Source: Pseudomonas neuropathica (GTDB taxonomy: Bacteria > Pseudomonadota > Gammaproteobacteria > Pseudomonadales > Pseudomonadaceae). From it: a stretch of 64,000 nucleotides of DNA. The stretch lies in assembly GCF_015461835.1 (NCBI RefSeq), contig NZ_JACOPX010000004.1, forward strand, positions 186,001-250,000, in the 5' to 3' direction. Below are positions 33,189 through 42,028 of this stretch, piece after piece; the stretch's first letter is position 1; every line of letters begins with the position of its first letter. The notes under the pieces are model-generated. The model saw nothing but the letters and a program-made list of their open reading frames with translations. It did no database searches and was not told where the DNA came from. Made by a program: the position numbers and the translations under genes.

Positions 33189-34340
33189 TTACAGACAAGT
33201 GGCAAGCACCCGCGCGAGCTTCTGCGCGCGCGGATCCATCAAGACGTACGGCCCAAGGGTATTTGTCACAAAACCAAACGCGACATCATGCTCGGGGTCA
33301 GCAAAACCGATGGAACCGCCCGCGCCCGGATGGCCGAACGCCCGTGGGCCAAGGCCGTAAGTGGCGTTGGGCACATCCGGTTGATCAAGCATGCAGCCCA
33401 GACCGAAACGGGTCTGGGTCAACAAAGTCTTGTCTTCGCCGAGGCTGTGTTCGCGGGTCAGCTCTTCGAGCATGTCGCTTTCGAGCAGGCTGCCGTCGAG
33501 CAAACCAGCGTAGAAACCGGCCAGACTGCGCGCATTCCCGTGGCCATTGGCTGCCGGTTGCTGCATGCGCCGCCACTCAGGTTTGTTGGTGCTGGTCAGC
33601 ACCGACGGCGGATTGGTAAAGGCACGGGTGGTCATGGCTGTCGGTTCGCGCATGGTCACTTGCAGCAGACGTTGCGCGGCGGCATCGCCAGCGTTGCCCT
33701 TGCTGCGAGCGATGTGTGCGACGCGATGGAATTCTTCATCGGCCAGGCCAACGTGAAAGTCCAGGCCCAACGGTTTGGCGACACGAGCGACGATCGATTC
33801 ACCCGGCCCACGACCGTCAGCACGGCGCAGCAATTCACCGATCAGCCAGCCATAAGTGATCGCGGCATAACCGTGGCCAGTACCCGGCGTCCACCATGGC
33901 GCTTCTGCCGCGAGGGCGTCGACCATGGTTTGCCAGTCGTAGAGCGCTTCCGGCGCCAGCAGCTCGCGCAGGGCCGGCAGACCGGCCTGATGGCAGAGCA
34001 ATTGGCGCAGGGTGATGGATTCTTTGCCGGCAGCGGCGAATTCCGGCCAGTAGCGGGCGACCGGAACATCCAGTTGCAACTTGCCTTCGCCGACCAGTTG
34101 CAGCGCGGTGACGGCGGTGAAGGTTTTGGTGCAGGAGAACAAGTTGGCGATGGTGTCGCTGTGCCAGGCCTCAGTGCCATCCTTGTCGGCAGTGCCGGAC
34201 CAGAGGTCGAGAACGGTTTCTCCACCGACCTTGATGCACAGGGCTGCGCCGCGTTCCTGGGGATCGTCGAACAATGCGGCAAAGGCTTCGCGCACCGCTT
34301 CGAATTGAAGCTCGTAATGTCCCTGAATCTGCACCCGCAA
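33189..34340 (-). CDS. Serine beta-lactamase-fold esterase (EstB-like)
   Basis: This 383-residue cytosolic protein has no signal peptide. It has the SxxK nucleophile motif in NLFSCTKTFTAVTAL near residue 70, a Tyr in the YGW region near 165 and GHPGAGGS near 340 in place of the KTG box. This pattern fits family VIII esterases and beta-lactamase-related hydrolases, not true resistance enzymes. The substrate is unknown. A REPIN separates it from the secreted glycosidase downstream in coordinates. Confidence 0.88.
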   Translation of the reverse strand: MRVQIQGHYELQFEAVREAFAALFDDPQERGAALCIKVGGETVLDLWSGTADKDGTEAWHSDTIANLFSCTKTFTAVTALQLVGEGKLQLDVPVARYWPEFAAAGKESITLRQLLCHQAGLPALRELLAPEALYDWQTMVDALAAEAPWWTPGTGHGYAAITYGWLIGELLRRADGRGPGESIVARVAKPLGLDFHVGLADEEFHRVAHIARSKGNAGDAAAQRLLQVTMREPTAMTTRAFTNPPSVLTSTNKPEWRRMQQPAANGHGNARSLAGFYAGLLDGSLLESDMLEELTREHSLGEDKTLLTQTRFGLGCMLDQPDVPNATYGLGPRAFGHPGAGGSIGFADPEHDVAFGFVTNTLGPYVLMDPRAQKLARVLATCL

Positions 34341-34435
34341 CTCCCCCGCGAAAACGCTCTACAAAGTGGCCCGCATTGTTCCAGCCCTTGAGGGATTTGG
34401 GAACAGCTGCGGGCCGGACGGTTAAAAGCCAAGTC

Positions 34436-34511
34436 AAAAGATCGCAGCCTGCGGCAGCTCCTACAGAGAAACGCGTTCCCATGTAGGAGCTGCCGCAGGC
34501 TGCGATCTTTT
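34436..34511. repeat. REP pair (REPIN), GCAGCCTGCGGCAGCTCCTA family
   Basis: AAAAGATCGCAGCCTGCGGC and its exact inverted copy enclose about 18 bases. Nearly identical pairs occur at 43914 and 46225. Confidence 0.9.
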
Positions 34512-34525
34512 TAGAGCATCACAGG

Positions 34526-37006
34526 TTAGTGACCATTCCCCGAATGTCCACCGGCATGCCCTGCCCCCGGCCCTTTACCGGCCTCGCCTTTGCGCCCGCC
34601 CTCAGCCTCATGCCCCGCCGCTGCGGCCGCTTTCTCGGCCTCTTTGCCCAACTGATCAATCGCCTGCAAATTGCTCTTGCGCACTGACTCGACAAAACCC
34701 TGATACGGCAGATCAGTCACTCCCACCAGACCAAAGTGACCATTCTCGCCATCAAGCAGACGGCCGGTCACCGGTTGGTCGAGATACTGGAACCAATGCA
34801 CACCGACAATCGACGGTTCACTCAGCGCTTGTTTGAGGAAGTTGGCGTAGGCCGGGCCGCGATCTTCTTCCTTGGCCAGTTGCGTGACGCCGCCCCAGAA
34901 CGGGCCACGATCCGCTGAGCCAAAGTTGAATTCGGTGATCATTACCGGTTTGTCCAAAGCGCCCAGGGCGGCAAAGTCATAACCGTCCTGCGGTTTCAGC
35001 GTGTACATGTTGAAGCTCAGTACATCGCAATACTGCGCGCAGGACGCCACGGCTTCCGGCGTGCTGATGGCGAAGCGACCGCCAAGCAGCAGCTGGTTCG
35101 GCGCATGCCATTTCAGCGAGTCGGAAATGGTTTTGAAGTAGGTGTCGGCGAAAACCTTCTGGAAATATTTGAAGTCCGCCTCGATTTCCGGATGCTCGGG
35201 ATTCGGCAGTGGAGGCACGAAACCCGGGTCTTCCATCAATTCCCACGCCGGCAGATCGATGCCCCACGCCTTCGACAGCCCCGCCTGATTGCGGTACTTG
35301 TCGCGCAATTGCTTGAGGAACGCACGTTTGGCCGGTACGTCGGTGGTCATCTTCAAGGTGCCATAGGCCAGCGCATAGCGGGATTTCGGATCATCGCCGG
35401 GACCGGCCCACGCCAGTTCGTTGTCGGCGTAGTAGCCGATCAGCCACGGATCGTCGCGGTGATCGCGGGCGGCGATGGCGACGGCGCGCTCGGTGGCCAT
35501 GGCGAAACGCGGATCAAATGGATCCGGCATACCACCCCACCAGTCGCTGCCGGTGCTGATGCTGGTGTAGTCACCGACGATCGACAGCGGCAAGGTGTAA
35601 GGCACACGCTCGGCATCACTTAGCGAATCGGCACTCCAGTTACCAACCGTGTTGAAGCCCCAGGCTTGCAGGCGATCGAGCGTGTGGCTGGCCCACTGTT
35701 GCTCATCGATGGTGGCCTTGCACGGCTCAGCAGCCTTTTGCGCTGTCGCTTGTCCGGTGTCAGTTTTGGCTGCCTCAGCGACGCCAGACTTCGGCTCGGC
35801 AACCACAGACACAGGCTCTGCGGCTTTCTCGGCGGCCGTTTCAGCGGCTGCAGACCTGGCCGCTTCGGCTACCCCGGATTTGCTCTCACTGTCCGCTTTG
35901 CAAGGGTCACCGTAGACACGTTGCAAGTTGGCGCCATAGAAGTCGTACCAGCGTCCGTTGCCGTATCCCCTGCCCTGATCAACACCGTTGCCGCCACGGT
36001 TGTCACCCTCGCCAAAATGCTTGGCCAACGGTTCATCAGGTTTAGGCAGGGATTCAAACATGTACTCACGACCGGCCACGTAGGTCTGGTTGACCTGCGG
36101 GCTGACGGTGTTCACGCCCAGCGAGTAAAACGGATGACCTTCAGGCGTGACCAGATACCAGCGGCCATCACGCTTTTCAGTACGGAAGAAACCGCTGGCC
36201 TTGAACGCCGGGCCTTTGTTCCAGCCGCCAAATTTGTCCAGCGAGGACTTCTCACGCTCGGCCAGCCAGGTTTTCAGTTGTTGCTGTTCCTTGGTGGCGG
36301 CGGATTTCAGTTGTTCGTCGTTGCTGATCTTTTCCGGCCACTTGCTACGCGTCGATTGCCCGTAGGCGTCGACCAGATTGCCGTAAACGGCCTGGGTGAC
36401 CGATTCGCCGTCCTGCACACCGAAACGCTCCAGCAGCAAACTCTGCGCGACTTTCGGCTGATCCATCGACAGGCTCACCGAGACCACTTGGCTGCGGTCG
36501 ATCTCACCGCTGCTGCTGGCGAGCAGTATCCGTTGACCATCGACCGTCATCGGCATTGGCGGCCCGGCTTTCATGCCTTGACTCAGCGGTGTTGACGCGA
36601 CCAGCGGCACCAACAGGGTTTGCGCAGGCCCGGCCGGCAGGTCGACGCGGCTGACCAGGGTGCGGCCGTCGTTGCTCTGGATCTGTACGTAGACCGTCAC
36701 CGCCCAGTCCATTGCGCTCTGCAAACGCAAGGTCATCATGCCCGACTGCGACCAGTCCCAGGCGCCGGTCTGCGGCGTCAGACGCAAGGTCGGGCGCGCC
36801 ACCGGGTTGAACGTCACCCGGCGCAGCACTTCGCCCTCAGGCGTTTGCTCGGCGTTGGCTTGCGGCAGATCAGCGTTTTCAGTGGCGATTTTCACCACGT
36901 CGGCAGGACGGACAAAGTTGAACAGGGTCTGCTGACCGGCGGGCGCTGCCAGCAACGGGGCAGCGAAGATCAAGGCAAATACGGCAGGCAACGAACGGCG
37001 GATCAT
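34526..37006 (-). CDS. Large exported glycoside hydrolase, beta-agarase-like (GH50-like)
   Basis: This 826-residue exported protein begins MIRRSLPAVFALIFAAPLLA (signal peptide). An N-terminal beta-sandwich lies at about 25-210. A TIM barrel follows, with GRWYLVTPEGHPFYSLGVNT near 290, AWGFNTVGNWSADSL, the likely acid/base in GYYADNELAW and the nucleophile in VMITEFNFGSADRG. This layout matches the GH50 beta-agarase-like group that many soil bacteria carry; the true polysaccharide is unknown. Residues about 367-432 are an Ala-rich low-complexity insertion with a doubled KSGVAEAA unit. The last 40 residues are Gly/His/Lys-rich. The start is set by the signal peptide. Confidence 0.82.
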   Translation of the reverse strand: MIRRSLPAVFALIFAAPLLAAPAGQQTLFNFVRPADVVKIATENADLPQANAEQTPEGEVLRRVTFNPVARPTLRLTPQTGAWDWSQSGMMTLRLQSAMDWAVTVYVQIQSNDGRTLVSRVDLPAGPAQTLLVPLVASTPLSQGMKAGPPMPMTVDGQRILLASSSGEIDRSQVVSVSLSMDQPKVAQSLLLERFGVQDGESVTQAVYGNLVDAYGQSTRSKWPEKISNDEQLKSAATKEQQQLKTWLAEREKSSLDKFGGWNKGPAFKASGFFRTEKRDGRWYLVTPEGHPFYSLGVNTVSPQVNQTYVAGREYMFESLPKPDEPLAKHFGEGDNRGGNGVDQGRGYGNGRWYDFYGANLQRVYGDPCKADSESKSGVAEAARSAAAETAAEKAAEPVSVVAEPKSGVAEAAKTDTGQATAQKAAEPCKATIDEQQWASHTLDRLQAWGFNTVGNWSADSLSDAERVPYTLPLSIVGDYTSISTGSDWWGGMPDPFDPRFAMATERAVAIAARDHRDDPWLIGYYADNELAWAGPGDDPKSRYALAYGTLKMTTDVPAKRAFLKQLRDKYRNQAGLSKAWGIDLPAWELMEDPGFVPPLPNPEHPEIEADFKYFQKVFADTYFKTISDSLKWHAPNQLLLGGRFAISTPEAVASCAQYCDVLSFNMYTLKPQDGYDFAALGALDKPVMITEFNFGSADRGPFWGGVTQLAKEEDRGPAYANFLKQALSEPSIVGVHWFQYLDQPVTGRLLDGENGHFGLVGVTDLPYQGFVESVRKSNLQAIDQLGKEAEKAAAAAGHEAEGGRKGEAGKGPGAGHAGGHSGNGH

Positions 37007-37101
37007 AAGAACGGAGTTCTCCCTAACGACCAACAATGGCCAATGGAAAAGCGATGGCAGAGAGATAGACAACACGGCGGGCAAAACTGCCCACCGTTGT
37101 C

Positions 37102-39246
37102 TCAGGATATTTCACGACGGAAAGGAGGCAACGCATTGAGGATCGCCTTGCCATAGCGCTGGGTAACCAGGCGCCGATCGAGCAAGGTGATGGTGCCGCG
37201 GTCTTCTTCGGTGCGCAGCAGACGCCCGCAAGCCTGAACCAGCTTCAGCGAAGCGTCGGGCACGGAGATTTCCATGAACGGATTGCCGCCACGGGCCTCG
37301 ATCCATTCCGACAACGCCGCTTCAACCGGATCGTCCGGGACCGAGAACGGGATCTTGGCGATTACCACGTGTTCACAGTACGCGCCCGGCAAGTCGACAC
37401 CTTCGGCGAAACTGGCCAGACCGAACAGCACGCTGGAATCACCGCCATCGACCCGCGCCTTGTGCTTGTTCAGGGTTTCCTGTTTCGACAGGTTGCCTTG
37501 AATGAACACTTGCTTGCGCCAGTCGCGGTCGAGACCGTCGAACACGTCCTGCATCTGTTTGCGCGAGGAGAACAACACCAAGGTGCCGCGCGAGCCTTCG
37601 ACCAGATCGGGCAACTCACGGATGATCGCTGCCGTGTGTGCGGCGGCATCCCGTGGATCGGCCTTCAGATCCGGCACCCGCAATACCCCGGCGTCGGCGT
37701 GATGGAACGGGCTCGGCACCACAGCAGTGACAGCCTTTTTCGGCAGACCGGCACGCATGCGAAAGCGGTCGAAAGTGCCCAGCGCCGTGAGGGTCGCCGA
37801 GGTCACCAGGCAGCCGTAAGCCACGTTCCACAAGCTGCGGCGCAAGGTTTCTGCCGCCAGGATCGGGCTGGCATTGACCTCGATATCGAACAGCGAACCG
37901 CTTTCGGCCAGGGTCAGCCAACGCGCCATCGGCGGGCTGTCTTCCGGGTCTTCGGCGGTGAACGCAGTCCACAGCTCCCAGTTGCCGGAGGCACGCGACA
38001 ACAGGCTGCCGAACAGCGGATACCATTCCTCAGCCTGATTGCTGGCGATGCCGATGTTGACCTCGCCGTCCATGCCTTCCTTGAGCAGGTCGGTCAGACG
38101 GGTGAACAGATCGTTGAGACGGGAAAAACCTTTTTTCAGCTCGATGCCCATTTCGCGCATGTGCTCGGGAATCACCCCGGCGACGAAACGATGACGCGGA
38201 CGCTCACGGCCCTCGACGTCTTCGCCGGGTTTGAAATCGGCGACCTGCTCGCAGGCGCTGAACATGAACTGCTGCTGGGCCTTGATCTCCCGCGCCAGCT
38301 CCGGCACCTGTTCGATCAATTTGCCGAGGTCGCCCGGCAGCGGGTGCTGGGCCAGCAGTTTGGTCAGGTTCTTCGCCGTGGTTTCCAGCCAGTCGGCGGT
38401 GGAGCGCAGGCGCGTGTAGTGGGCGAAGTGGCCGATGGCCTTGTCCGGCAGGTGGTGACCTTCGTCGAACACATAAATGGTGTCGCGTGGATCCGGCAGC
38501 ACTGCGCCGCCGCCCAATGCCAGGTCAGCCAGCACCATGTCGTGGTTGGTGACGATCACGTCAACCTTGCCCATGCCTTCGCGGGCCTTGTAGAAGGCGC
38601 ACTGGCCGAAGTTCGGGCAATGGCGGTTGGTGCACTGGCTGTGATCGGTGGTCAGGCGCGCCCAGTCGGCGTCTTCCAGCGCATTCGGCCAGCTGTCGCG
38701 GTCGCCGTCCCATTTATTGCCGGCGAGCTTTTCGATCATGCTGGTGAACAGCTTCTGACTGGCCTCATCAACCTCGATCTTGAAGCCTTCTTCTTCGAAC
38801 AGCTGCGCGGTGGCGGTTTGCGCGTGGCCTTCCTGCAAGAGCATGTCGAGCTTGGACAGGCACATGTAGCGGCCACGGCCCTTGGCCAAGGCGAAGCTGA
38901 AGTTCAGCCCGCTGTTGCGCATCAGGTCGGGCAAGTCCTTGTAGACGATCTGCTCTTGCAGGGCCACGGTCGCGGTGGCGATGACCAAGCGCTTGCCAGC
39001 GAGTTTGGCAGTCGGAATCGCGGCCAGGCTGTAGGCCACTGTCTTGCCGGTACCGGTGCCGGCTTCCACCGCGACAATCGCGGGGTCGCCACTGCGCCGG
39101 CCTTCGTCGTCGGTGTCGATATCCCCGAGGACTTTGGCGATTTCAGCGATCATCAGGCGCTGGCCGTAACGCGGCTTGAGGCTCTTGGCCTCTAGAAAAC
39201 GCGAATAGGCGCCCTGGATCGTGGTTTTGAGTTCAGTACTGATCAT
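37102..39246 (-). CDS. dinG: ATP-dependent DNA helicase DinG
   Basis: This 714-residue XPD-like 5'-3' helicase unwinds R-loops, D-loops and replication barriers. It has Walker A GTGTGKT at 63-69, an iron-sulfur cluster region with four cysteines (YMCLSK near 132; SQCTNRHCPNFGQCAFYKAR near 205), the DEGH box VFDEGHHLPD and motif VI near QACGRLLR at the C-terminus. A LexA box overlaps the promoter region, as known for E. coli dinG, so it belongs to the SOS regulon. The length is typical of the Pseudomonas form. Confidence 0.95.
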   Translation of the reverse strand: MISTELKTTIQGAYSRFLEAKSLKPRYGQRLMIAEIAKVLGDIDTDDEGRRSGDPAIVAVEAGTGTGKTVAYSLAAIPTAKLAGKRLVIATATVALQEQIVYKDLPDLMRNSGLNFSFALAKGRGRYMCLSKLDMLLQEGHAQTATAQLFEEEGFKIEVDEASQKLFTSMIEKLAGNKWDGDRDSWPNALEDADWARLTTDHSQCTNRHCPNFGQCAFYKAREGMGKVDVIVTNHDMVLADLALGGGAVLPDPRDTIYVFDEGHHLPDKAIGHFAHYTRLRSTADWLETTAKNLTKLLAQHPLPGDLGKLIEQVPELAREIKAQQQFMFSACEQVADFKPGEDVEGRERPRHRFVAGVIPEHMREMGIELKKGFSRLNDLFTRLTDLLKEGMDGEVNIGIASNQAEEWYPLFGSLLSRASGNWELWTAFTAEDPEDSPPMARWLTLAESGSLFDIEVNASPILAAETLRRSLWNVAYGCLVTSATLTALGTFDRFRMRAGLPKKAVTAVVPSPFHHADAGVLRVPDLKADPRDAAAHTAAIIRELPDLVEGSRGTLVLFSSRKQMQDVFDGLDRDWRKQVFIQGNLSKQETLNKHKARVDGGDSSVLFGLASFAEGVDLPGAYCEHVVIAKIPFSVPDDPVEAALSEWIEARGGNPFMEISVPDASLKLVQACGRLLRTEEDRGTITLLDRRLVTQRYGKAILNALPPFRREIS

Positions 39247-39268
39247 GGATTGTCGGGCGCAAAAAACG

Positions 39269-39284
39269 CTGGATAAATTTTCAG
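39269..39284 (-). promoter_or_regulatory. LexA (SOS) box of dinG
   Basis: CTGGATAAATTTTCAG fits CTG-N10-CAG with an AT-rich centre and lies 23 bp before the dinG start. Confidence 0.8.
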
Positions 39285-39345
39285 TGGTTTGGATCGGCGG
39301 CTATCATACCCCGCGAATCGATCCTGCGCAGAACGGAGTAACCCA

Positions 39346-39810
39346 ATGACACCTTTTAGCCTCGTCTATCCCCTGCATGTCTTGTTTGCCCTGGTCTGGG
39401 TCGGCGGCATGTTTTTCGCCTGGATGATCCTGCGCCCGGCGGCTGTGAAGGCCCTCGACGGCCCTGCCCGACTGACCTTGTGGGTGGAAGTGTTTCAAGG
39501 TTTTTTCCGTTGGGTCTGGGTTGCGGTGATCCTGTTGCCGATCAGCGGCGTGGGCATGTTGCATGTGCAGCAGGTCGGCTTTGAGACCGCGCCGAAGTAT
39601 GTGCAGGTGATGATGGGCTTGTATGTGGTGATGACGGCGCTGTTTATCCGGATTCAGGGGCTGATGCTGCCGGAGCTGCGTACGGCGGTGGAGGCGAAGG
39701 ATTGGCCGGCGGGTGCGGCGGTGCTGGGGCGGATTCGCCGGGTGGTGGGGCTTAATCTGATTGTCGGGTTGGTGCTGGTGGCAATTGCGGCGGCTCGGCC
39801 GATGATCTGA
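39346..39810 (+). CDS. CopD-like membrane protein
   Basis: This 154-residue inner-membrane protein has four predicted helices. It opens MTPFSLVYPLHVLFALVWVG and has conserved His/Trp/Gly in HVLFALVWVGGMFFAW, then LWVEVFQGFFRWVW and ISGVGMLHVQQVGF. It resembles the CopD/YeaQ-type putative copper-resistance domain seen as a stand-alone protein in pseudomonads. GGAG stands upstream of ATG 39346. Copper transport is not demonstrated for such short versions. It is divergent from dinG. Confidence 0.75.
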   Translation: MTPFSLVYPLHVLFALVWVGGMFFAWMILRPAAVKALDGPARLTLWVEVFQGFFRWVWVAVILLPISGVGMLHVQQVGFETAPKYVQVMMGLYVVMTALFIRIQGLMLPELRTAVEAKDWPAGAAVLGRIRRVVGLNLIVGLVLVAIAAARPMI

Positions 39811-39814
39811 ACAT

Positions 39815-40020
39815 CAAAAGCCCCTCACCCTAGCCCTCTCCCAGAGGGAGAGGGGACTGAGTGGGGGATATTGAAGAGTTACGCCGACTTGAGAGATTCG
39901 CTTTGAATCCATAATCGACTGGTTTTTTCAGGTCGATGGATGGCCTGAATCATCTCGGTCGGCTCCCTCTCCCTCCGGGAGAGGGCTGGGCGGGCGGCGT
40001 TCCGATGAGGGTCTGCTTTT
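39815..40020. repeat. Long imperfect inverted repeat, intergenic (second locus)
   Basis: The left arm CCCTCACCCTAGCCCTCTCC, about 110 bases of centre and the right arm CTCCCTCTCCCTCCGGGAGA then GGGCTGGGCGGGCGG repeat the structure at 49-318. The right end runs 2 bases into the stop of the collagen-like gene. It separates convergent genes. Confidence 0.8.
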
Positions 40021-40777
40021 ACAGACGCTGCACAGTCACAGCGCCCGCCGCCCCTACAGGCCCAGGCTGTCCATCCGCCCCGGCCTTGCCATTCTTGCCG
40101 CCATCGGCGCGATACACCAGGCAGCCCTTGGACTTGCCGCCCTTCCCTGCTTTGCCGCCAACACCCGCCGGGCCACCGTTGCCACCCGCCACGTTGACCT
40201 TGATCAACTCAGCCGGAAACTCGCGCGGCACTTCCAGCCGCACCAGCGCACCCGGTGCTCCAGGTTGGCCATCACTGCCGTTGCTGCCATCAAAACCATG
40301 CCCGGCCGAGCCATAAGTGCAGCCCGGGTCTTCACCATTACCGCCATCGAGACCGACAAAACCAGGGGCACCGGTGCCGCCACGGGCATCGACCAACAGT
40401 TGCGGCGCGCTCAACGCCTTGAATTGCAGATTCAGATTGCGCCCCGCACGGGCGGCTTTTTCATACGTCCCCGGCGCCCCGCGCGCGGTGATCTGGCTGC
40501 CATCGCTCAGCTCTGCGCGAACGACCTTCATGTCCAAAGTGTTCTCGCCCGGAACGATTGCGATGCGTGCTTCATGGCCAAGACGTAGTTCACCGACACT
40601 CAACTCGGTCACGTTCGCCGGAATCAACAGCGTGCCGTAATCGGCCACTTCGAGTTTTTCCAGCTGCAAGGTGCTGGCGGTATTGGGCAAACGCATCAGC
40701 GAATTGGTTTCGACACTGACCACCTGGGCACAGGCCAATGGACTGATGAATGCAGCGAGCAAGCAGAGTTTACGCAT
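40019..40777 (-). CDS. Exported collagen-like glycine-rich protein
   Basis: This 252-residue exported protein has a signal peptide (MRKLCLLAAFISPLACAQVV). An N-terminal domain of about 110 residues has regular beta repeats (LQLEKLEVADYGTLLIPANV). The remainder is rich in GxP/GxxG triplets (DARGGTGAPGFVGLDGGNGE; VNVAGGNGGPAGVGGKAGKG), with irregular collagen-like stretches and two cysteines. It may be a surface or periplasmic filamentous protein. Start 40777 is set by GGAGG upstream and overlaps the DUF1145 stop by 8 bp, so the two genes are coupled. Confidence 0.7.
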   Translation of the reverse strand: MRKLCLLAAFISPLACAQVVSVETNSLMRLPNTASTLQLEKLEVADYGTLLIPANVTELSVGELRLGHEARIAIVPGENTLDMKVVRAELSDGSQITARGAPGTYEKAARAGRNLNLQFKALSAPQLLVDARGGTGAPGFVGLDGGNGEDPGCTYGSAGHGFDGSNGSDGQPGAPGALVRLEVPREFPAELIKVNVAGGNGGPAGVGGKAGKGGKSKGCLVYRADGGKNGKAGADGQPGPVGAAGAVTVQRL

Positions 40778-41051
40778 GGGAAGAAGCCTCCGGAGCGGCC
40801 GGGGCCGGGATGGTTTGCAGGTGGAATACGCCGAACAGCAAAATACGGCCACGGTCACGCCAAGGGTGCGGGCGACCTTTGAGGCTGCGATTACACAGCA
40901 GCACTTCGAATAGATGAATCAGCAACAACAGACCGCCGGCCAGATTGACCAGCAGATGCAACGGATGTACGAACGGCACCAACTGGTTGGCCAGCACCAC
41001 GCAGCAGAACAGCAGGGTCAACAATCGCCCCAGCCCCCAGAACACTTTCAT
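40770..41051 (-). CDS. DUF1145 family membrane protein
   Basis: This 93-residue inner-membrane protein has two or three helices (LGRLLTLLFCCVVLANQLVP; LHLLVNLAGGLLLLIHLFEV). The NQLVPFVHPLHLLVNLAG stretch matches DUF1145 (YhhL-like), which has no known function. The sequence ends with a hydrophilic Pro/Ala tail overlapping the next start by 8 bp. It begins the pair with the collagen-like gene. Confidence 0.8.
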   Translation of the reverse strand: MKVFWGLGRLLTLLFCCVVLANQLVPFVHPLHLLVNLAGGLLLLIHLFEVLLCNRSLKGRPHPWRDRGRILLFGVFHLQTIPAPAAPEASSHA

Positions 41052-41214
41052 ACGCTCCCCCGTGTTGCGAATTATTCTTTGGGCGCACAGTAACGGCTTC
41101 TGCGGGGGATAAGCCAGAGGGGAAAATGAAAAAACTTCGATCGTCTGCCAAATGGCTGCCGAAACGACGCTGATCGTCGCCCGGCAGCTCTAGCCTGCGC
41201 CCTACAGACGCGTC

Positions 41215-41937
41215 CTAACGATTGATGTGCAGCTCCACACGCCGGTTCTGCGCACGACCTTCATCGGTGGCGTTATCGGCAACCGGTTCGCTTTCACCGC
41301 GCCCTTCACTGGTGAGTTTGTTGGGCGCCAGCCCCTGGCTCAGCAGATACGTGGCGACACTGCTTGCACGCCGTTCCGACAAGGCCTGGTTGTACGCATC
41401 CGAACCTTTGCTGTCGGTGTGACCAATGACCTTGATGCTCACCACGTCGGCATTGCGCAGTTTGTCCATCAGCGTATCGAGCTGGGCTTTCGCCGCCGGG
41501 GTCAAGTCGGATTTGTCGAAATCGAACAGCACGTTGCCGGCATCGCTGAGGGTGATGACTTCAGTTTGCGGTGCAGGCTCCGGCACTTTTTCCGTGACCG
41601 GGTATTGCGGCAACGGGCAACCACGGTGATCGACCGGGGTATTTTCCGGGGTGTCCGGGCAACGGTCGCGGCGGTCGAATACACCGTCGCCGTCTTCATC
41701 GCCGTCCTGGGCGTAACAGATCAGTCCGCCGGTAAGAATCCCCAGCGCTGCGCCGCCGCCGGCCCAGCCGCCACTTTCAATAGCGCCGAGACCGCCACCG
41801 ACCAGCCCGCCGATAAGGCTGCAGATCGGCCACGTACGTTGATTGAGGGGTGCAGTGCCATCGCTGTGGGTGGCGCAACCGGTGAGCAAGCTGCCTAGCA
41901 GCAGCACCGGCAAGACGGACCTTGAGAAAACAGTCAT
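41215..41937 (-). CDS. OmpA-family lipoprotein with thrombospondin-type Ca2+ repeat (copy 1)
   Basis: This 240-residue outer-membrane-anchored lipoprotein has lipobox LLTGC (Cys21). A glycine-zipper segment covers about 42-75 (LIGGLVGGGLGAIESGGWAG). A calcium-binding TSP3-like loop DGDEDGDGVFDRRDRCPDTP follows near 80, then the OmpA peptidoglycan-binding domain (NVLFDFDKSDLTPAAKAQLD; AQNRRVELHI). It is a clear paralogue of the next gene, with the same domain order. Such proteins tether the outer membrane to the wall. Confidence 0.9.
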   Translation of the reverse strand: MTVFSRSVLPVLLLGSLLTGCATHSDGTAPLNQRTWPICSLIGGLVGGGLGAIESGGWAGGGAALGILTGGLICYAQDGDEDGDGVFDRRDRCPDTPENTPVDHRGCPLPQYPVTEKVPEPAPQTEVITLSDAGNVLFDFDKSDLTPAAKAQLDTLMDKLRNADVVSIKVIGHTDSKGSDAYNQALSERRASSVATYLLSQGLAPNKLTSEGRGESEPVADNATDEGRAQNRRVELHINR

Positions 41938-42028
41938 TGTGAAAGCTCCTGTGTCACCGGCCCATACCGGTTACACAGGAGTAAAGACCCGCATCCGCGA
42001 CTGCACAAGGCGCGGATGCGAGAGGGGC

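Noticed and set aside
37369..39195. A 608-codon open frame antisense to dinG
   Set aside because: Same reasoning: opposite a conserved helicase, with no recognisable fold and no ribosome binding site.
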